NCBI GenBank assembly: GCA_963710495.1
Contig: CAVQAI010000010.1
Location: 62,001 to 126,000 of the forward strand
Length of the DNA stretch: 64,000 nt
Origin: Bog-756 sp963710495
GTDB lineage: Bacteria > Actinomycetota > Acidimicrobiia > Acidimicrobiales > RAAP-2
Direction: 5' to 3'
The position numbers and the translations under genes were made by a program. The notes beneath the pieces were generated by a model. That model saw only the letters and a program-made list of their open reading frames with translations. It was not told where the DNA came from and ran no database searches. This document shows, piece by piece, positions 17,436-26,373 of this stretch (positions are counted from its first letter, which is position 1; each line of letters opens with the position of its first letter).

Positions 17436-20400
17436 GGTCGAGCCGCCTCCGGGCACTGGGCGGCGGGGCGTCCCTGTTCCCGCTGGCCGTGCTGTTCTCG
17501 CTACAGCTCCTCGACCAGGCCACGCAGAGCGCGTTCAACGTGCTGATCCCCAACGTGCGCAACGCCTTCCACCTGTCGGACGCCGACATCCTCGCCATCG
17601 TGGCCCTGGCCGGCGCGGCCGCCCTGCTGGTGACGGTGCCGGTGGCGTGGCTGGCCGATCGCCGGGCACGGGTCCCCATCGCCCTGGTCGGAGCCACCAT
17701 CGGCGCCGCCTTCTCCGTGGGGCTGGGGCTGGCGCCCACGGCGGTGGTGATGGCGGTCGCCCTGTGCGGCCTCTACCTCGGCCTGGCGGTCATCTTCCCC
17801 ACCCACAACTCGCTCATCGCCGACTACTACCCGGTGTCGTCGCGGCCGCGGGTCTACTCGACCCATCGGGCCGGGCTCTCCCTCGGCGCGGTGGCCGGCG
17901 TGCTCATCGGGGCGGGTCTGACCGATGCCTTCAGCTGGCGCGTCCCGTTCATCGTGTTCGCCGTGCCCATCGCCGTGGTGGTGGTGGTGGGGCTCAGGCT
18001 GCGCGAGCCGCGGCGCGGGCGCCAGGAAGAGGCCGCCCTGGCCGCCACCCGAGACCCGGAACCGCCGGCGTCCGTGCTGGCCGAGGCCGAGGCGGCAGCA
18101 CCCGGTCCGCTCCCGGCGCCACCCGATCCGACCGGGACGGCGGACCCACCGCCGTCACTGGGCGAGGCCTGGCGCCTGGTCTGGAAGATCGGGGTGCTCC
18201 GCCGGATCTTCATGGCGCTCCCCTTTGTCGCCGCCGCCATCGTCGGGTTCACGTCGCTCGCTTCCCTCCAGTACGAGCAGACCTTCCACCTCGACGCCGT
18301 CCAACGCGCTTTTTTGGTCGCGCCGGTGCAGGTGTTCGTCCTCGCCGGGTTGGTCGTCGGGGCGGCGGTGGGTACCAGGCTGGCGGCCCGGCGGCTCGGG
18401 TTGGTCTTCCGCATGCTGGCCGTGGCCGCCGTGGTGGCGTCGGGCTTCGCCGTGCTGTTCGCGCTGGCCCCCAACGTGCCGGTGGCCTTCTTCGCCGACA
18501 GTGGCATCGAGGCGTCGTTGGCCGTGGTCGGTCCCGGCGTGCTCGCCGCCCTGTCGCTGGCCATTCCGTCCCGGGCCCGCTCGGTGGGGTTCTCGATCGG
18601 GGCCCTGTTCGTGCTGCCGGGGCTGGTGGTGATCCCCATCGTCGGGGCGGTCGGTGACGCCGTCGGCTTCCGGTACGGGATGCTCATCCTGGTACCCGTC
18701 TTCCTGGTCGGCGGGTTGCTGGTGGCCAGTGCCGGCTCGCTCATCGAGACGGACGTCCGCGACGTGTGGCTGTCGATGCACACCCGCCAGGCCATGCGGG
18801 AGGCGCGGGCCCGGGGCGACCTGCCCCTGCTCGCCGTGGCCGACCTGGTCGTCGGCTACGACGGCGTGACGGTGCTCGGCGGCGTGGACATCGAGGTGGC
18901 CGAAGGCGAGGTGGTGGCGCTCATCGGCACCAACGGGGCGGGCAAGTCGACCCTGCTGCGGGCTGTCGGCGGGATCATCGAGGCCGACCGCGGGGCGGTC
19001 GTCTTCAACGGGCGCGACATCACCCACGCGCCACCCGACGAGATCGCCCGGTGGGGCATCGGCCAGATGCCCGGCGGTGCCGGGGTCTTCCCCGCCCTGA
19101 CGGTCGAGGAGAATCTGCGCGCCGCCGGCTGGCAGGACCGGCGCAACCGGCGCCAGCGCCACGTCGAGGCCCGGGTGGACGACGTTCTCGGCCGCTTCGA
19201 GGTGCTCACCACGCGGCGCGGCGACCGTGCCGGTGACCTGTCGGGTGGCCAGCAGCAGATGCTGGCCCTGGCCATGGCCCTGCTCGCCGCCCCGACCCTG
19301 CTGCTCATCGACGAGCTGTCGCTCGGTCTGGCCCCGATCGTGGTCGAGGGCCTGCTCGAGTCGGTGCGGTCCCTGCGGGCCGGTGGCACCGCCGTCCTGT
19401 TGGTCGAGCAGTCGGTCAACGTGGCCGTGTCGGTGGCCGACCGCGTCTACGTGATGGAGTCTGGCGCCATTCGGTTCTCGGGGACCGGGCGCGAGATCCG
19501 CGACCGCCCGGAGCTCTTGCGCTCCATCTTCCTCCAGCAGGCCGTTGTCCGCCGGACCGACCATGTCGCCACCGGCGACGGCGGGGGCAGGGCCACGCCT
19601 GCGGGGGAGGCGGCCGCCGCCCCACCCCCGGCCTCGTCGACGTCCCCGGCCCCGCCGGCGCCCCCGGCCCCGCCGGCGCCCCCGGCCCCGCCGGCGCCCC
19701 CGGCCCTGCAGGTGACGTCGGTGTCGGTGGCCTTCGGCGGCATCGCCGCCCTCGACGACGTGTCCCTCGAGGCGGGGCGGGGGGAGGTCGTCGGGATCAT
19801 CGGCCCGAACGGCGCGGGCAAGACCACCCTCTTCGACGTGATCTCCGGCTTCACCGCCCCGGAAGCGGGCGCGCTGATGCTGGGCGGCACTGACGTCACG
19901 CGGCTGCCGGCGGGTGCACGGGCCCGTCTCGGTCTCGGGCGTTCCTTCCAGGACTCGTCCCTGTTCCCCGGCCTGTCGGTGCGCGACACCCTGGCCGTGG
20001 CCCTCGAGCGGTTCATCGACGCCGGCGACCCGCTCAACGCGGTGTTCCGCCTTCCGGTGATGGTCGACACCGAGGCGGCGGTGGCCCGGCGGGTGGCCGA
20101 GTTGCTCGGGCTCTTCGGGTTGGAGCCGTTCGCCGATGCGTTCGTCAGCGAGCTCTCGACGGGCACGAGGCGGCTGGTCGACCTGGCCGGTGTGGTGGCC
20201 CACGCCCCGTCGGTCGTGCTCCTCGACGAGCCGTCGTCGGGCGTGGCCCAACGCGAGGTGGAGGCGATGGGGGAGCTGCTGCGCCGGGTGCAGCGGACCC
20301 TCGGTGCCACCCTCCTGGTGGTCGAGCACGACATCTCCTTCGTCGCCGCACTGGCCGACCGGCTGGTGGCGCTCGACCGCGGCGCGGTGCTGGCCGAAGG

Positions 20401-20542
20401 TCAGCCGGCCGACGTGCTGGGCCGCCCTGCGGTGGTCGAGGCCTTCCTCGGCACCGACCCGCTCACCCGCAGCCGGTCCGGCGCCCTGGGCCCCGACCCG
20501 GCCGGCGCGGTGGCGGCCGAGGCCGGCCCGGTGGACCGGTGA
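17432..20542 (+). CDS. MFS transporter fused to LivF-like and LivG-like ABC ATPases
   Basis: A 1036-residue fusion. Residues ~10-450 are an MFS-type transporter with about twelve helices (LLDQATQSAFNVLIPNV, VAWLADRRARVPIALVG, FPTHNSLIADYYP). Residues ~470-700 are a LivF-like nucleotide-binding domain: Walker A GTNGAGKST (~residue 497), signature LSGGQQQM (~603), Walker B LLLIDELSLGLAP (~625). A Pro-Ala linker follows (~730-760). Residues ~760-1015 are a LivG-like domain: Walker A GPNGAGKTT (~790), degenerate signature LSTGTRR (~908), Walker B VVLLDEPSSG (~928). Start GTG 17432 overlaps the permease stop and has a GGAGGGG Shine-Dalgarno; the longer frame upstream is a shadow of the permease. 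I know of no characterised protein of this architecture. Confidence 0.9.
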   Translation: MRSSRLRALGGGASLFPLAVLFSLQLLDQATQSAFNVLIPNVRNAFHLSDADILAIVALAGAAALLVTVPVAWLADRRARVPIALVGATIGAAFSVGLGLAPTAVVMAVALCGLYLGLAVIFPTHNSLIADYYPVSSRPRVYSTHRAGLSLGAVAGVLIGAGLTDAFSWRVPFIVFAVPIAVVVVVGLRLREPRRGRQEEAALAATRDPEPPASVLAEAEAAAPGPLPAPPDPTGTADPPPSLGEAWRLVWKIGVLRRIFMALPFVAAAIVGFTSLASLQYEQTFHLDAVQRAFLVAPVQVFVLAGLVVGAAVGTRLAARRLGLVFRMLAVAAVVASGFAVLFALAPNVPVAFFADSGIEASLAVVGPGVLAALSLAIPSRARSVGFSIGALFVLPGLVVIPIVGAVGDAVGFRYGMLILVPVFLVGGLLVASAGSLIETDVRDVWLSMHTRQAMREARARGDLPLLAVADLVVGYDGVTVLGGVDIEVAEGEVVALIGTNGAGKSTLLRAVGGIIEADRGAVVFNGRDITHAPPDEIARWGIGQMPGGAGVFPALTVEENLRAAGWQDRRNRRQRHVEARVDDVLGRFEVLTTRRGDRAGDLSGGQQQMLALAMALLAAPTLLLIDELSLGLAPIVVEGLLESVRSLRAGGTAVLLVEQSVNVAVSVADRVYVMESGAIRFSGTGREIRDRPELLRSIFLQQAVVRRTDHVATGDGGGRATPAGEAAAAPPPASSTSPAPPAPPAPPAPPAPPAPPALQVTSVSVAFGGIAALDDVSLEAGRGEVVGIIGPNGAGKTTLFDVISGFTAPEAGALMLGGTDVTRLPAGARARLGLGRSFQDSSLFPGLSVRDTLAVALERFIDAGDPLNAVFRLPVMVDTEAAVARRVAELLGLFGLEPFADAFVSELSTGTRRLVDLAGVVAHAPSVVLLDEPSSGVAQREVEAMGELLRRVQRTLGATLLVVEHDISFVAALADRLVALDRGAVLAEGQPADVLGRPAVVEAFLGTDPLTRSRSGALGPDPAGAVAAEAGPVDR
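19643..19703 (+). repeat. 18-bp GC-only tandem repeat encoding the Pro-Ala linker
   Basis: A CCCCGGCCCCGCCGGCGC-type unit is repeated about three times and encodes an (APP)n hinge between the two ATPase domains of the fusion. In-frame multiples of 18 bp can expand or contract without breaking the gene, so the linker length may vary between strains. Confidence 0.7.
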
Positions 20543-22329
20543 GCGAGGGCACCGACAGCCGTCCCGATCCGGGGGAAGGCCCTACCGGGGCGCGTCCCTG
20601 GCCCCGCGTCGGCCGGGTACGGCGCTTCGGGCCGGTGCTGGTGGTGGTGGCCGCCCTGGTCGCGGCCGGCGTGGTGGCGACCACCCAGTCCGGCGGGAGC
20701 GGGTCCCTCCCGGAGCCGACTCCGGCCGGCACCGCGACCACCCCGTCCCGCCTCGGTTCGGGGTCGGGCCTACCGGTGACCTACCCGATGGCACGCGCCG
20801 CGGGCCGGGCGTCGGACTACCACTGGACGGCCGGTTGCGACCTCGGCACCGGGCGCCTGTCGATGCCGACGGTGTTCGCCCCGCCCTGCGTGCCGGCCTT
20901 CACCGGTGGCAACGGAGGGTCGACCGCCCCGGGGGTGACGGCCACCACCATCACCGTCGTCTACTACGTGCCGCCACCCGGTGACCTGGCCTCGGCCATT
21001 TCGGGGGCGGCCGGCAACCCGGCCACCAACCTCACCACCGCCGAGAACTACGTGGCCTTGTACAACCACGTCGTCCCCCTGTACGGCCGCCATGTGCAAC
21101 TCGTCCCCTACGACGCCACCGGCACCAGCACGGATGCGGTGGCGGCCCGGGCGGACGCCATCGAGGTGGCCCAGCAGATCCATGCCTTCGCCTCCATCGG
21201 CGGCCCGGCCCAGACGCCCGCCTACCAGGACGAGCTGGCCCGGCTGCACGTGCTCTGCCTGTCCTGCGGCCTGGGCGCCGCCTACTCCGAGTACCAACAG
21301 GACGCCCCCTACCTGTGGGGCGTGCTGCCGAGCACCGACACGGTGCTCACCGATGCCGTCCGTTACGTGACCACCCAACTCCAGCACCACGACGCCGTCT
21401 ACGCCGGCGACGCCGCCTTTCGCGCTCACCGGCGGGTCTTCGGCCTGGTGCACTACGACCAGAACCCGCCCATCTACTCATCGGTCACGGCCCGGCTGGA
21501 CCGGGAGTTCGCCAGCAGCCACCTCTCCTTCGCCCTCAACGAGAGCTATCTGCTCGACTTGAGCGAGCTGCCCGCCGAGGCCGCCACCCTGGCCGAGCAC
21601 CTGAAGAACGCCCGGGTCACCACGGTGGTGTTCATGGGCGACCCGATCATGCCCATCTACCTGACCAAGGCCTGCGCGGCGATCGGGTACTACCCGGAGT
21701 GGGTCATCACCGGCACGGTGCTGACCTACACCTCGACCCTCGGCCGCCTCTACGACCAGAAGGAGTGGTCGCACGCCTTCGGGATCTCGCCCCTGGCCGT
21801 CCCGACGCCGATCAAGGACGGCGACGCCTACCGCCTGTACGACTGGTACTACGGGACCACCCCGCCGGCGACCCAGACGGCGGTGGTGATCCTCCCGCCC
21901 ATCGGCCAGCTCTTCGACGGCCTCGAGCTGGCCGGGCCGGTCCTCACCGCCTCCACCTACGCGGCCGGGAACTTCCGCTACCCGCCCACCGGCGGGGGGC
22001 CGACCACCCCGACGGTGAGCTACGGGTTCGAAGGGGCGCCACCCCTCCCCAGCTACGCCACGCCCTCCGACTACACCTTCGTCTGGTACGACGCTTCGGC
22101 AACCGGTCCCGACGAGGAGGGCGCCGATGGGACCGGACTGATGCGGTACGTGGCCGCCGGCCGGCGCTACCCGTCGTCGGGAGGACCGAACAGCCCCGTC
22201 CCCATGTTGGACGAGTCCAACTCGGTGACCAGCTTCTCGGCCGTCCCGGTGGTGGACCGGGCGCCGGCCTACCCACCCTGGCCGGGCTCACCGGCGGCCG
22301 CCGGATCCTCGCCGGCGCCGACCGGCTGA
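20539..22329 (+). CDS. ABC transporter substrate-binding protein, branched-chain amino acid type
   Basis: A 596-residue type I periplasmic-binding protein. An N-terminal membrane anchor or uncleaved signal (FGPVLVVVAALVAAGVVATT, residues ~30-52) follows a cytoplasmic polar tail, with no lipobox cysteine. The binding domain includes TAPGVTATTITVVYYVPPP, VALYNHVVPLYGRHVQLVPYDATGT and FASIGGPAQTPAYQDELARLHVLC. The gene overlaps the ATPase fusion gene by 4 bp (GTGA). Its position as last gene of the operon, and its fold, make it the solute receptor of the LivHM/MFS-LivFG system. The solute is unknown. Confidence 0.87.
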   Translation: MSEGTDSRPDPGEGPTGARPWPRVGRVRRFGPVLVVVAALVAAGVVATTQSGGSGSLPEPTPAGTATTPSRLGSGSGLPVTYPMARAAGRASDYHWTAGCDLGTGRLSMPTVFAPPCVPAFTGGNGGSTAPGVTATTITVVYYVPPPGDLASAISGAAGNPATNLTTAENYVALYNHVVPLYGRHVQLVPYDATGTSTDAVAARADAIEVAQQIHAFASIGGPAQTPAYQDELARLHVLCLSCGLGAAYSEYQQDAPYLWGVLPSTDTVLTDAVRYVTTQLQHHDAVYAGDAAFRAHRRVFGLVHYDQNPPIYSSVTARLDREFASSHLSFALNESYLLDLSELPAEAATLAEHLKNARVTTVVFMGDPIMPIYLTKACAAIGYYPEWVITGTVLTYTSTLGRLYDQKEWSHAFGISPLAVPTPIKDGDAYRLYDWYYGTTPPATQTAVVILPPIGQLFDGLELAGPVLTASTYAAGNFRYPPTGGGPTTPTVSYGFEGAPPLPSYATPSDYTFVWYDASATGPDEEGADGTGLMRYVAAGRRYPSSGGPNSPVPMLDESNSVTSFSAVPVVDRAPAYPPWPGSPAAAGSSPAPTG

Positions 22330-22440
22330 CCGACTGACCGGCTGACCCGCCAACCGGCTGACCGGCACCGGGCTTCGGTCGGGGAGCCTGCCCCCCCGGA
22401 GGGTGCCCGCTCCGACCGGGTGCCTGGCTCCGACCGGGTG
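22317..22440. repeat. Short degenerate direct repeats after the transporter operon
   Basis: Around the stop codon, CCGGCTGAC-like 8-10-mers are repeated (22317-22365). A second pair of ~19-bp repeats, CTCCGACCGGGTGCCYGG, follows at about 22409-22436. There is no clear terminator hairpin. The region separates two convergent genes. Confidence 0.5.
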
Positions 22441-22446
22441 CCCGGC

Positions 22447-23616
22447 TCAGAGGCGGTAGAGGCGCGCCGCGTTCTCGCCGAGGACCTTGCGCTGCACCTC
22501 GGGTGAGAGGGCGGACATCTTGTCGGCCACCGTGTCGAGCGGCTTGGGGTAGAGGCAGGTCGGATGCGGGAAGTCCGTTTCGAACAGGACGTTGTTCTCG
22601 CCGACCGAGTCGATGAGGGCGGGCACGTTGTTCCGCTCGAACCAGAACGTGGCGTACAGCTGCCGCTTGAAGTACTCGGACGGCATCATCGAGAGCCGCT
22701 CGAGCTCGTTCGGTGCGTTTTCGGCCATCTCGTAGTCGAGGGCGTCGAGGATGAACGGGACCCAGCCCACCCCGCTCTCCACCGACACGAAGTTGAGGGT
22801 CGGGTGCCGGTCGAGCAGGCCCGACAGGATGATGTTGGTGACCACCCGGGCATTGCCGATGAACAGGAGTGCACCACCGATGGCCAACTTGGTGTCCTCG
22901 GCCTGGGACTCCCACGGATAGGTGTCGAAGTAGGTCATGGTGGTCAGGCTGGCGCCGATGTGGAAGTGCACGGGCAGGCGGAGGTCGGCGCACACCTCCC
23001 ACAGCGGGTCCCAGGCCCGGTTGGCCAGGTCGGGAGCGCCGAGGTCCTGGGGATCGGAGGTGAGGTTGACGCCGCGCATCCCGAGCCGGGCCACCCGCTG
23101 CGCCTCGCGGGCACAGGCATCGACATCCCACGCCGGCAGGACCGGCATGGGAAGCAGGCGATTGCCCGACTCCTGTTGCACCTCGGCCATGGCGTCGTTG
23201 TAGATCTCGATGCACAGCAGCCGGAGCTGCTCGTCGGCCACTGCGCTGGACAGGCCCTGTCCCCCGAGCCCGATGGCGTTGGGGAACACCACCTGGGCCC
23301 AGATCCCCGAGTCGTCCATGACCTCGAGACGGGCCTTCGGGTCGAAGGCGGCGACGTGGATCCGGTCGAGGCCCCATTCGAAGAGCGCCTCGGCGGCCAG
23401 TCCTTTGCTGCCGTCCCGGGCGATGACCCCGCCGCCGCCGGCGAAGCCGAGCTCGTTGTCGTCGACGATCCACGTCGGTCGCCCGTCGGCCCCGGTCTTC
23501 ACCTGCGGGACCCGATCCTTGAAAGCGGCCGGCGCCCGCTTGATCCAGAGGTCGTGAGCCTCCGTCATGTGGGTGTCGGCATCGATCACCCGGAGTCCCT
23601 CGAGCGCCAGCGTCAT
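22447..23616 (-). CDS. Amidohydrolase family (ACMSD-like) protein
   Basis: A 389-residue TIM-barrel metal-dependent hydrolase. The N-terminal VIDADTHMTE supplies the first metal-ligand motif (normally HxH, here DTH). Others are PVHFHIGASL (His ligand), NFVSVESGVGWVPF and the C-terminal FETDFPHPTC, where the Asp acts in catalysis. Homologues include amidohydrolase-2 decarboxylases and hydrolases. Start ATG 23616 is preceded by AGGGAGA at 6 nt spacing; the ATG 54 nt further upstream lacks this and overlaps the divergent promoter region. Confidence 0.87.
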   Translation of the reverse strand: MTLALEGLRVIDADTHMTEAHDLWIKRAPAAFKDRVPQVKTGADGRPTWIVDDNELGFAGGGGVIARDGSKGLAAEALFEWGLDRIHVAAFDPKARLEVMDDSGIWAQVVFPNAIGLGGQGLSSAVADEQLRLLCIEIYNDAMAEVQQESGNRLLPMPVLPAWDVDACAREAQRVARLGMRGVNLTSDPQDLGAPDLANRAWDPLWEVCADLRLPVHFHIGASLTTMTYFDTYPWESQAEDTKLAIGGALLFIGNARVVTNIILSGLLDRHPTLNFVSVESGVGWVPFILDALDYEMAENAPNELERLSMMPSEYFKRQLYATFWFERNNVPALIDSVGENNVLFETDFPHPTCLYPKPLDTVADKMSALSPEVQRKVLGENAARLYRL

Positions 23617-23634
23617 CAGATTCTCCCTAGTAGC

Positions 23635-23644
23635 TTGGCGCCAA
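23635..23644. promoter_or_regulatory. Palindrome in the divergent 52-bp intergenic region
   Basis: A perfect palindrome TTGGCGCCAA lies between the divergently transcribed amidohydrolase (start 23616) and hydrolase (start 23669). It could be an operator controlling both. This is positional inference only, since GC-rich 10-mers like this can also occur by chance. Confidence 0.3.
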
Positions 23645-23668
23645 ATGTAGTGGTCAACCGGGGGAGCC

Positions 23669-24538
23669 ATGGCGGTCGCCGAAGTCGAGGGTCTGTCGAT
23701 CGCCTACGACATCATCGGCGAAGGTTCGCCGTGGGTACTGACCCCCGGCGGCCGCTTCAGCAAAGACACCCCCGGGCTGCACGAACTGGCCCAGGAGCTC
23801 GCCGCCGGCGGCAACCGGGTGCTTCTCTGGGACCGCCCCAACACCGGTGCCTCACAGGTCTGCTTCACCGGCGACTCCGAGTCGGCGATGCAGGCGGACG
23901 TGCTCGCCGGTCTGCTCCGCCGGCTGGACATGGCACCGGCCGTCGTCGCCGGCGGCTCCGGGGGGTCGCGAGTCTCGCTGCTCACCGCGGCCCGCCACCC
24001 GGACGTGGCCGACGGCCTGGCCGTGTGGTGGATCAGCGGCGGCGTGTTCGGTCTGGTCAGCCTCGGCGTCCACTATTGCGGCGACTCCATCCTGGCGGCG
24101 TGGCGCGACGGCATGGCGGCGGTGGCCGAGCTGCCCGAGTGGAGCGAGGTCGTGGCGCGCAACTCGGTCAACCGGGATGCCTTCCTGGCCGAGGACCCGC
24201 GCCGGTTCATCGCCACGCTCGAACAGTGGATGCTGGCCTACTGTCCGCGGCCCGGCGAGCTCGTCCCGGGGCTGCCCGACGACCAGGCCCGGGCCATCGA
24301 CGTCCCGGCGCTCGTCTTCCGCAGCGGGGCGAGCGACCCGCACCACACCAGGGAGACGTCCGAGCGTCTGGCCACGCTGCTCGGCCGCGCCGAGCTCGTC
24401 GAGCCGCCCTGGCCGGACACCGAGTGGAACCAGCGCGTCGACGCCGCCCAGTCCGAGGGGGCAGGGCTCTTCGAGCGGTGGCCCCGGTTGGCACCGCAGC
24501 TGCTCGACTGGCAGGCGCGAGAGCTGCGTTCGGTGTGA
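23669..24538 (+). CDS. Alpha/beta hydrolase
   Basis: A 289-residue alpha/beta-hydrolase. The beta-strand and oxyanion region (WVLTPGGRFSKDTPG) is followed by VLLWDRPNTGAS and the nucleophile elbow AGGSGGSR (Ser near residue 95). The acid is probably in FRSGASDPHH. A GGGGGAG Shine-Dalgarno precedes the ATG. It faces the amidohydrolase divergently, so both may act on the same pathway. The substrate is unknown. Confidence 0.85.
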   Translation: MAVAEVEGLSIAYDIIGEGSPWVLTPGGRFSKDTPGLHELAQELAAGGNRVLLWDRPNTGASQVCFTGDSESAMQADVLAGLLRRLDMAPAVVAGGSGGSRVSLLTAARHPDVADGLAVWWISGGVFGLVSLGVHYCGDSILAAWRDGMAAVAELPEWSEVVARNSVNRDAFLAEDPRRFIATLEQWMLAYCPRPGELVPGLPDDQARAIDVPALVFRSGASDPHHTRETSERLATLLGRAELVEPPWPDTEWNQRVDAAQSEGAGLFERWPRLAPQLLDWQARELRSV

Positions 24539-24578
24539 GCTCCGGCGAGCGGCGGTCAGCCAACGCGGCGGCGGGCCG

Positions 24579-25781
24579 TCAGGCCGCCTTCTCCAGGATG
24601 TGGACGCCGCAGGCCGAGCCCAGCCCGATGACGTGGGTCAGGCCCACCGTGGCGCCCTCGATCTGACGGTTGCCCGCCTCCCCCCGAAGGTGGGTGGCGA
24701 CCTCCCAGACGTTGGCGATCCCGGTGGCGGCGATGGGGTGGCCCTTCGACTCGAGGCCGCCCGAGACGTTGACCGGTGTCGATCCGTCGCGCCATGTGGC
24801 TCCGGACTCGAAGAAGTCGACCGCACCTCCGGGCTCGCACAGGCCGAGGTTGTCGTAGTGGACGAGCTCGGCGGTGGCGAAGCAGTCATGGAGCTCGACC
24901 AGGTCGAGGTCGGACGGGCCCACCCCGGCCTGCTCGTAGGCCTGGGCGGCGGCGTTGCGGGTGAGCGTGTTGACGTCCGGCAGGATCTGGCACGCCTCCT
25001 CCCAGGGGTCGGTGGTCAGGATGGAGGCCGAGATCTTCACGGCCCGGCGTCGCTGTTCGGCCGAGAGGGTCTTGAGCTTGGCCCCGCTGACCACCACCGC
25101 GGCGGCCGAGCCGTCGCAGTTGGCCGAGCACATGGGCCGGGTGTTCGGGTAGGCGATCATCACGTCGCCCATGATCTCCTCGAGGCTCATCTTCTTGGTG
25201 TAGGCGGCCAGGGGGTTGAGTGTGGAGTGGGCGTGGTTCTTCTCGCTGATCCGGGCGAACAGCTCGAAGCTGGTTCCGCCGTGGCGGTAGCCGTACTCCA
25301 TGCCGATCTGGGCGAACACCCCCGGCATCGTCTCGGTGCCGATACGGCCGTCGACCGGGGCCACCGCCCCGTAGCGACCGTGCGGCTCCCAGGTGTTGGA
25401 GTCGGCCCCGCGGCTCCCCCCGGCCAGCAAGCCGGCCCCGGAGAGCTTCTCGACCCCGAAGGCCAGGCCGACGTCGGTCTCGCCGGCCTTGACCGCCATG
25501 CAGGCCACCCGCAGGGCGGTCGCACCGGTGGCGCAGGCGTTGGCCACGTTGTAGACGGGGATGCCGGTCTGACCCAGCTGCTTCTGGAGCTGCTGGCCGA
25601 TGCCGGCGTTGGCGGCCATCAGGTTGCCGGCGCCGATCACCCCCACGTCCGACATCGCCACCCCGCCGTCGGCCAGTGCGCCGAGCACGGCCTCGGAGGC
25701 CAGGTCCACCAAGTCCTTGTCGGGATGCTTTCCGAACTTGGTCATATGGATCCCGAGGATCCACAGGTCGTCAGTTGCCAT
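24579..25781 (-). CDS. Thiolase-family protein (acetyl-CoA acetyltransferase/SCP-x-type)
   Basis: A 400-residue thiolase-fold protein. The nucleophilic Cys region is VYNVANACATGATALR, a later conserved block is LHDCFATAELVHYDNLGLC, and the His motif is GGLESKGHPIAATG; the final GSACGVHILEK carries another conserved Cys. This is the non-canonical SCP-x/lipid-transfer-type thiolase, usually paired with a DUF35 protein and acting on long or branched, often steroid-like, acyl-CoAs. It follows the DUF35 gene by 3 bp. Confidence 0.9.
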   Translation of the reverse strand: MATDDLWILGIHMTKFGKHPDKDLVDLASEAVLGALADGGVAMSDVGVIGAGNLMAANAGIGQQLQKQLGQTGIPVYNVANACATGATALRVACMAVKAGETDVGLAFGVEKLSGAGLLAGGSRGADSNTWEPHGRYGAVAPVDGRIGTETMPGVFAQIGMEYGYRHGGTSFELFARISEKNHAHSTLNPLAAYTKKMSLEEIMGDVMIAYPNTRPMCSANCDGSAAAVVVSGAKLKTLSAEQRRRAVKISASILTTDPWEEACQILPDVNTLTRNAAAQAYEQAGVGPSDLDLVELHDCFATAELVHYDNLGLCEPGGAVDFFESGATWRDGSTPVNVSGGLESKGHPIAATGIANVWEVATHLRGEAGNRQIEGATVGLTHVIGLGSACGVHILEKAA

Positions 25782-25784
25782 GAC

Positions 25785-26183
25785 TCAACCTCCCAGGGGT
25801 TCGAAGCCGAAACCGACCGCTTCGGTGCCGGCCTCGTCGGTGCCGACGGGTTGGAGAGCGAGGCGGACCTTCATGCCCAGGGTCACGTGCTCGGGGTCGG
25901 GTTCGACGTTGACCACGTTGCCTCGCACGCTCGTCCCCTCGCAGTCGATCAGGGCCGCCACATAGGGGACGGGCACGCCCGGGGCGGCGAAGGCCACGAT
26001 GGTGAAGGCGCGGACCTCACCGGTCGTCGGGACATCGACCGTCCTGAATTCCGTGGCCCCGCAGCGGGCGCAGGCATTGCGCCGGTCGAAGAACCGGGCA
26101 CCGCACGAGGTGCACTCGTGGGCCGTCAGGTGCGGGTCGTCCCCCAGCACCAGATAGTCGACCAGCGGAATCTGCTTGGCCAT
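25785..26183 (-). CDS. DUF35 OB-fold/zinc-ribbon protein
   Basis: A 132-residue protein with an N-terminal rubredoxin-like zinc ribbon (CTSCGARFFDRRNACARCG, four Cys in CxxC...CxxC) and a C-terminal OB-fold (TGEVRAFTIVAF, VPYVAALIDCEGTSVRGNVV). DUF35 proteins form complexes with SCP-x-type thiolases and MaoC hydratases, and are required for thiolase activity in several systems. Start ATG 26183 follows a GGAGTGGAG Shine-Dalgarno. It lies immediately upstream of the thiolase gene in one operon. Confidence 0.9.
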   Translation of the reverse strand: MAKQIPLVDYLVLGDDPHLTAHECTSCGARFFDRRNACARCGATEFRTVDVPTTGEVRAFTIVAFAAPGVPVPYVAALIDCEGTSVRGNVVNVEPDPEHVTLGMKVRLALQPVGTDEAGTEAVGFGFEPLGG

Positions 26184-26373
26184 CGTCTCCACTCCAGTCG
26201 TCGCCGGTTCTCCCGGCGTCGCAGGCCACCCTAACGGGAGGGAGAAATCGACCGCTAGTTGAGGCCCGAGCGATGCCCCAGCTGGCTCCGGCCCGGCGGA
26301 CGCCGGGCGGCCTCGGGCGCCGGCCGACCGGGGTGGCAAGCACCCGGCGGTGCGCGGCGGGTACCGTGATCCC

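Noticed and set aside
18155..20329. 724-codon minus-strand frame under the MFS-LivF-LivG gene
   Set aside because: Gly/Arg/His-rich shadow of a GC-rich gene on the opposite strand, with no recognisable motif.
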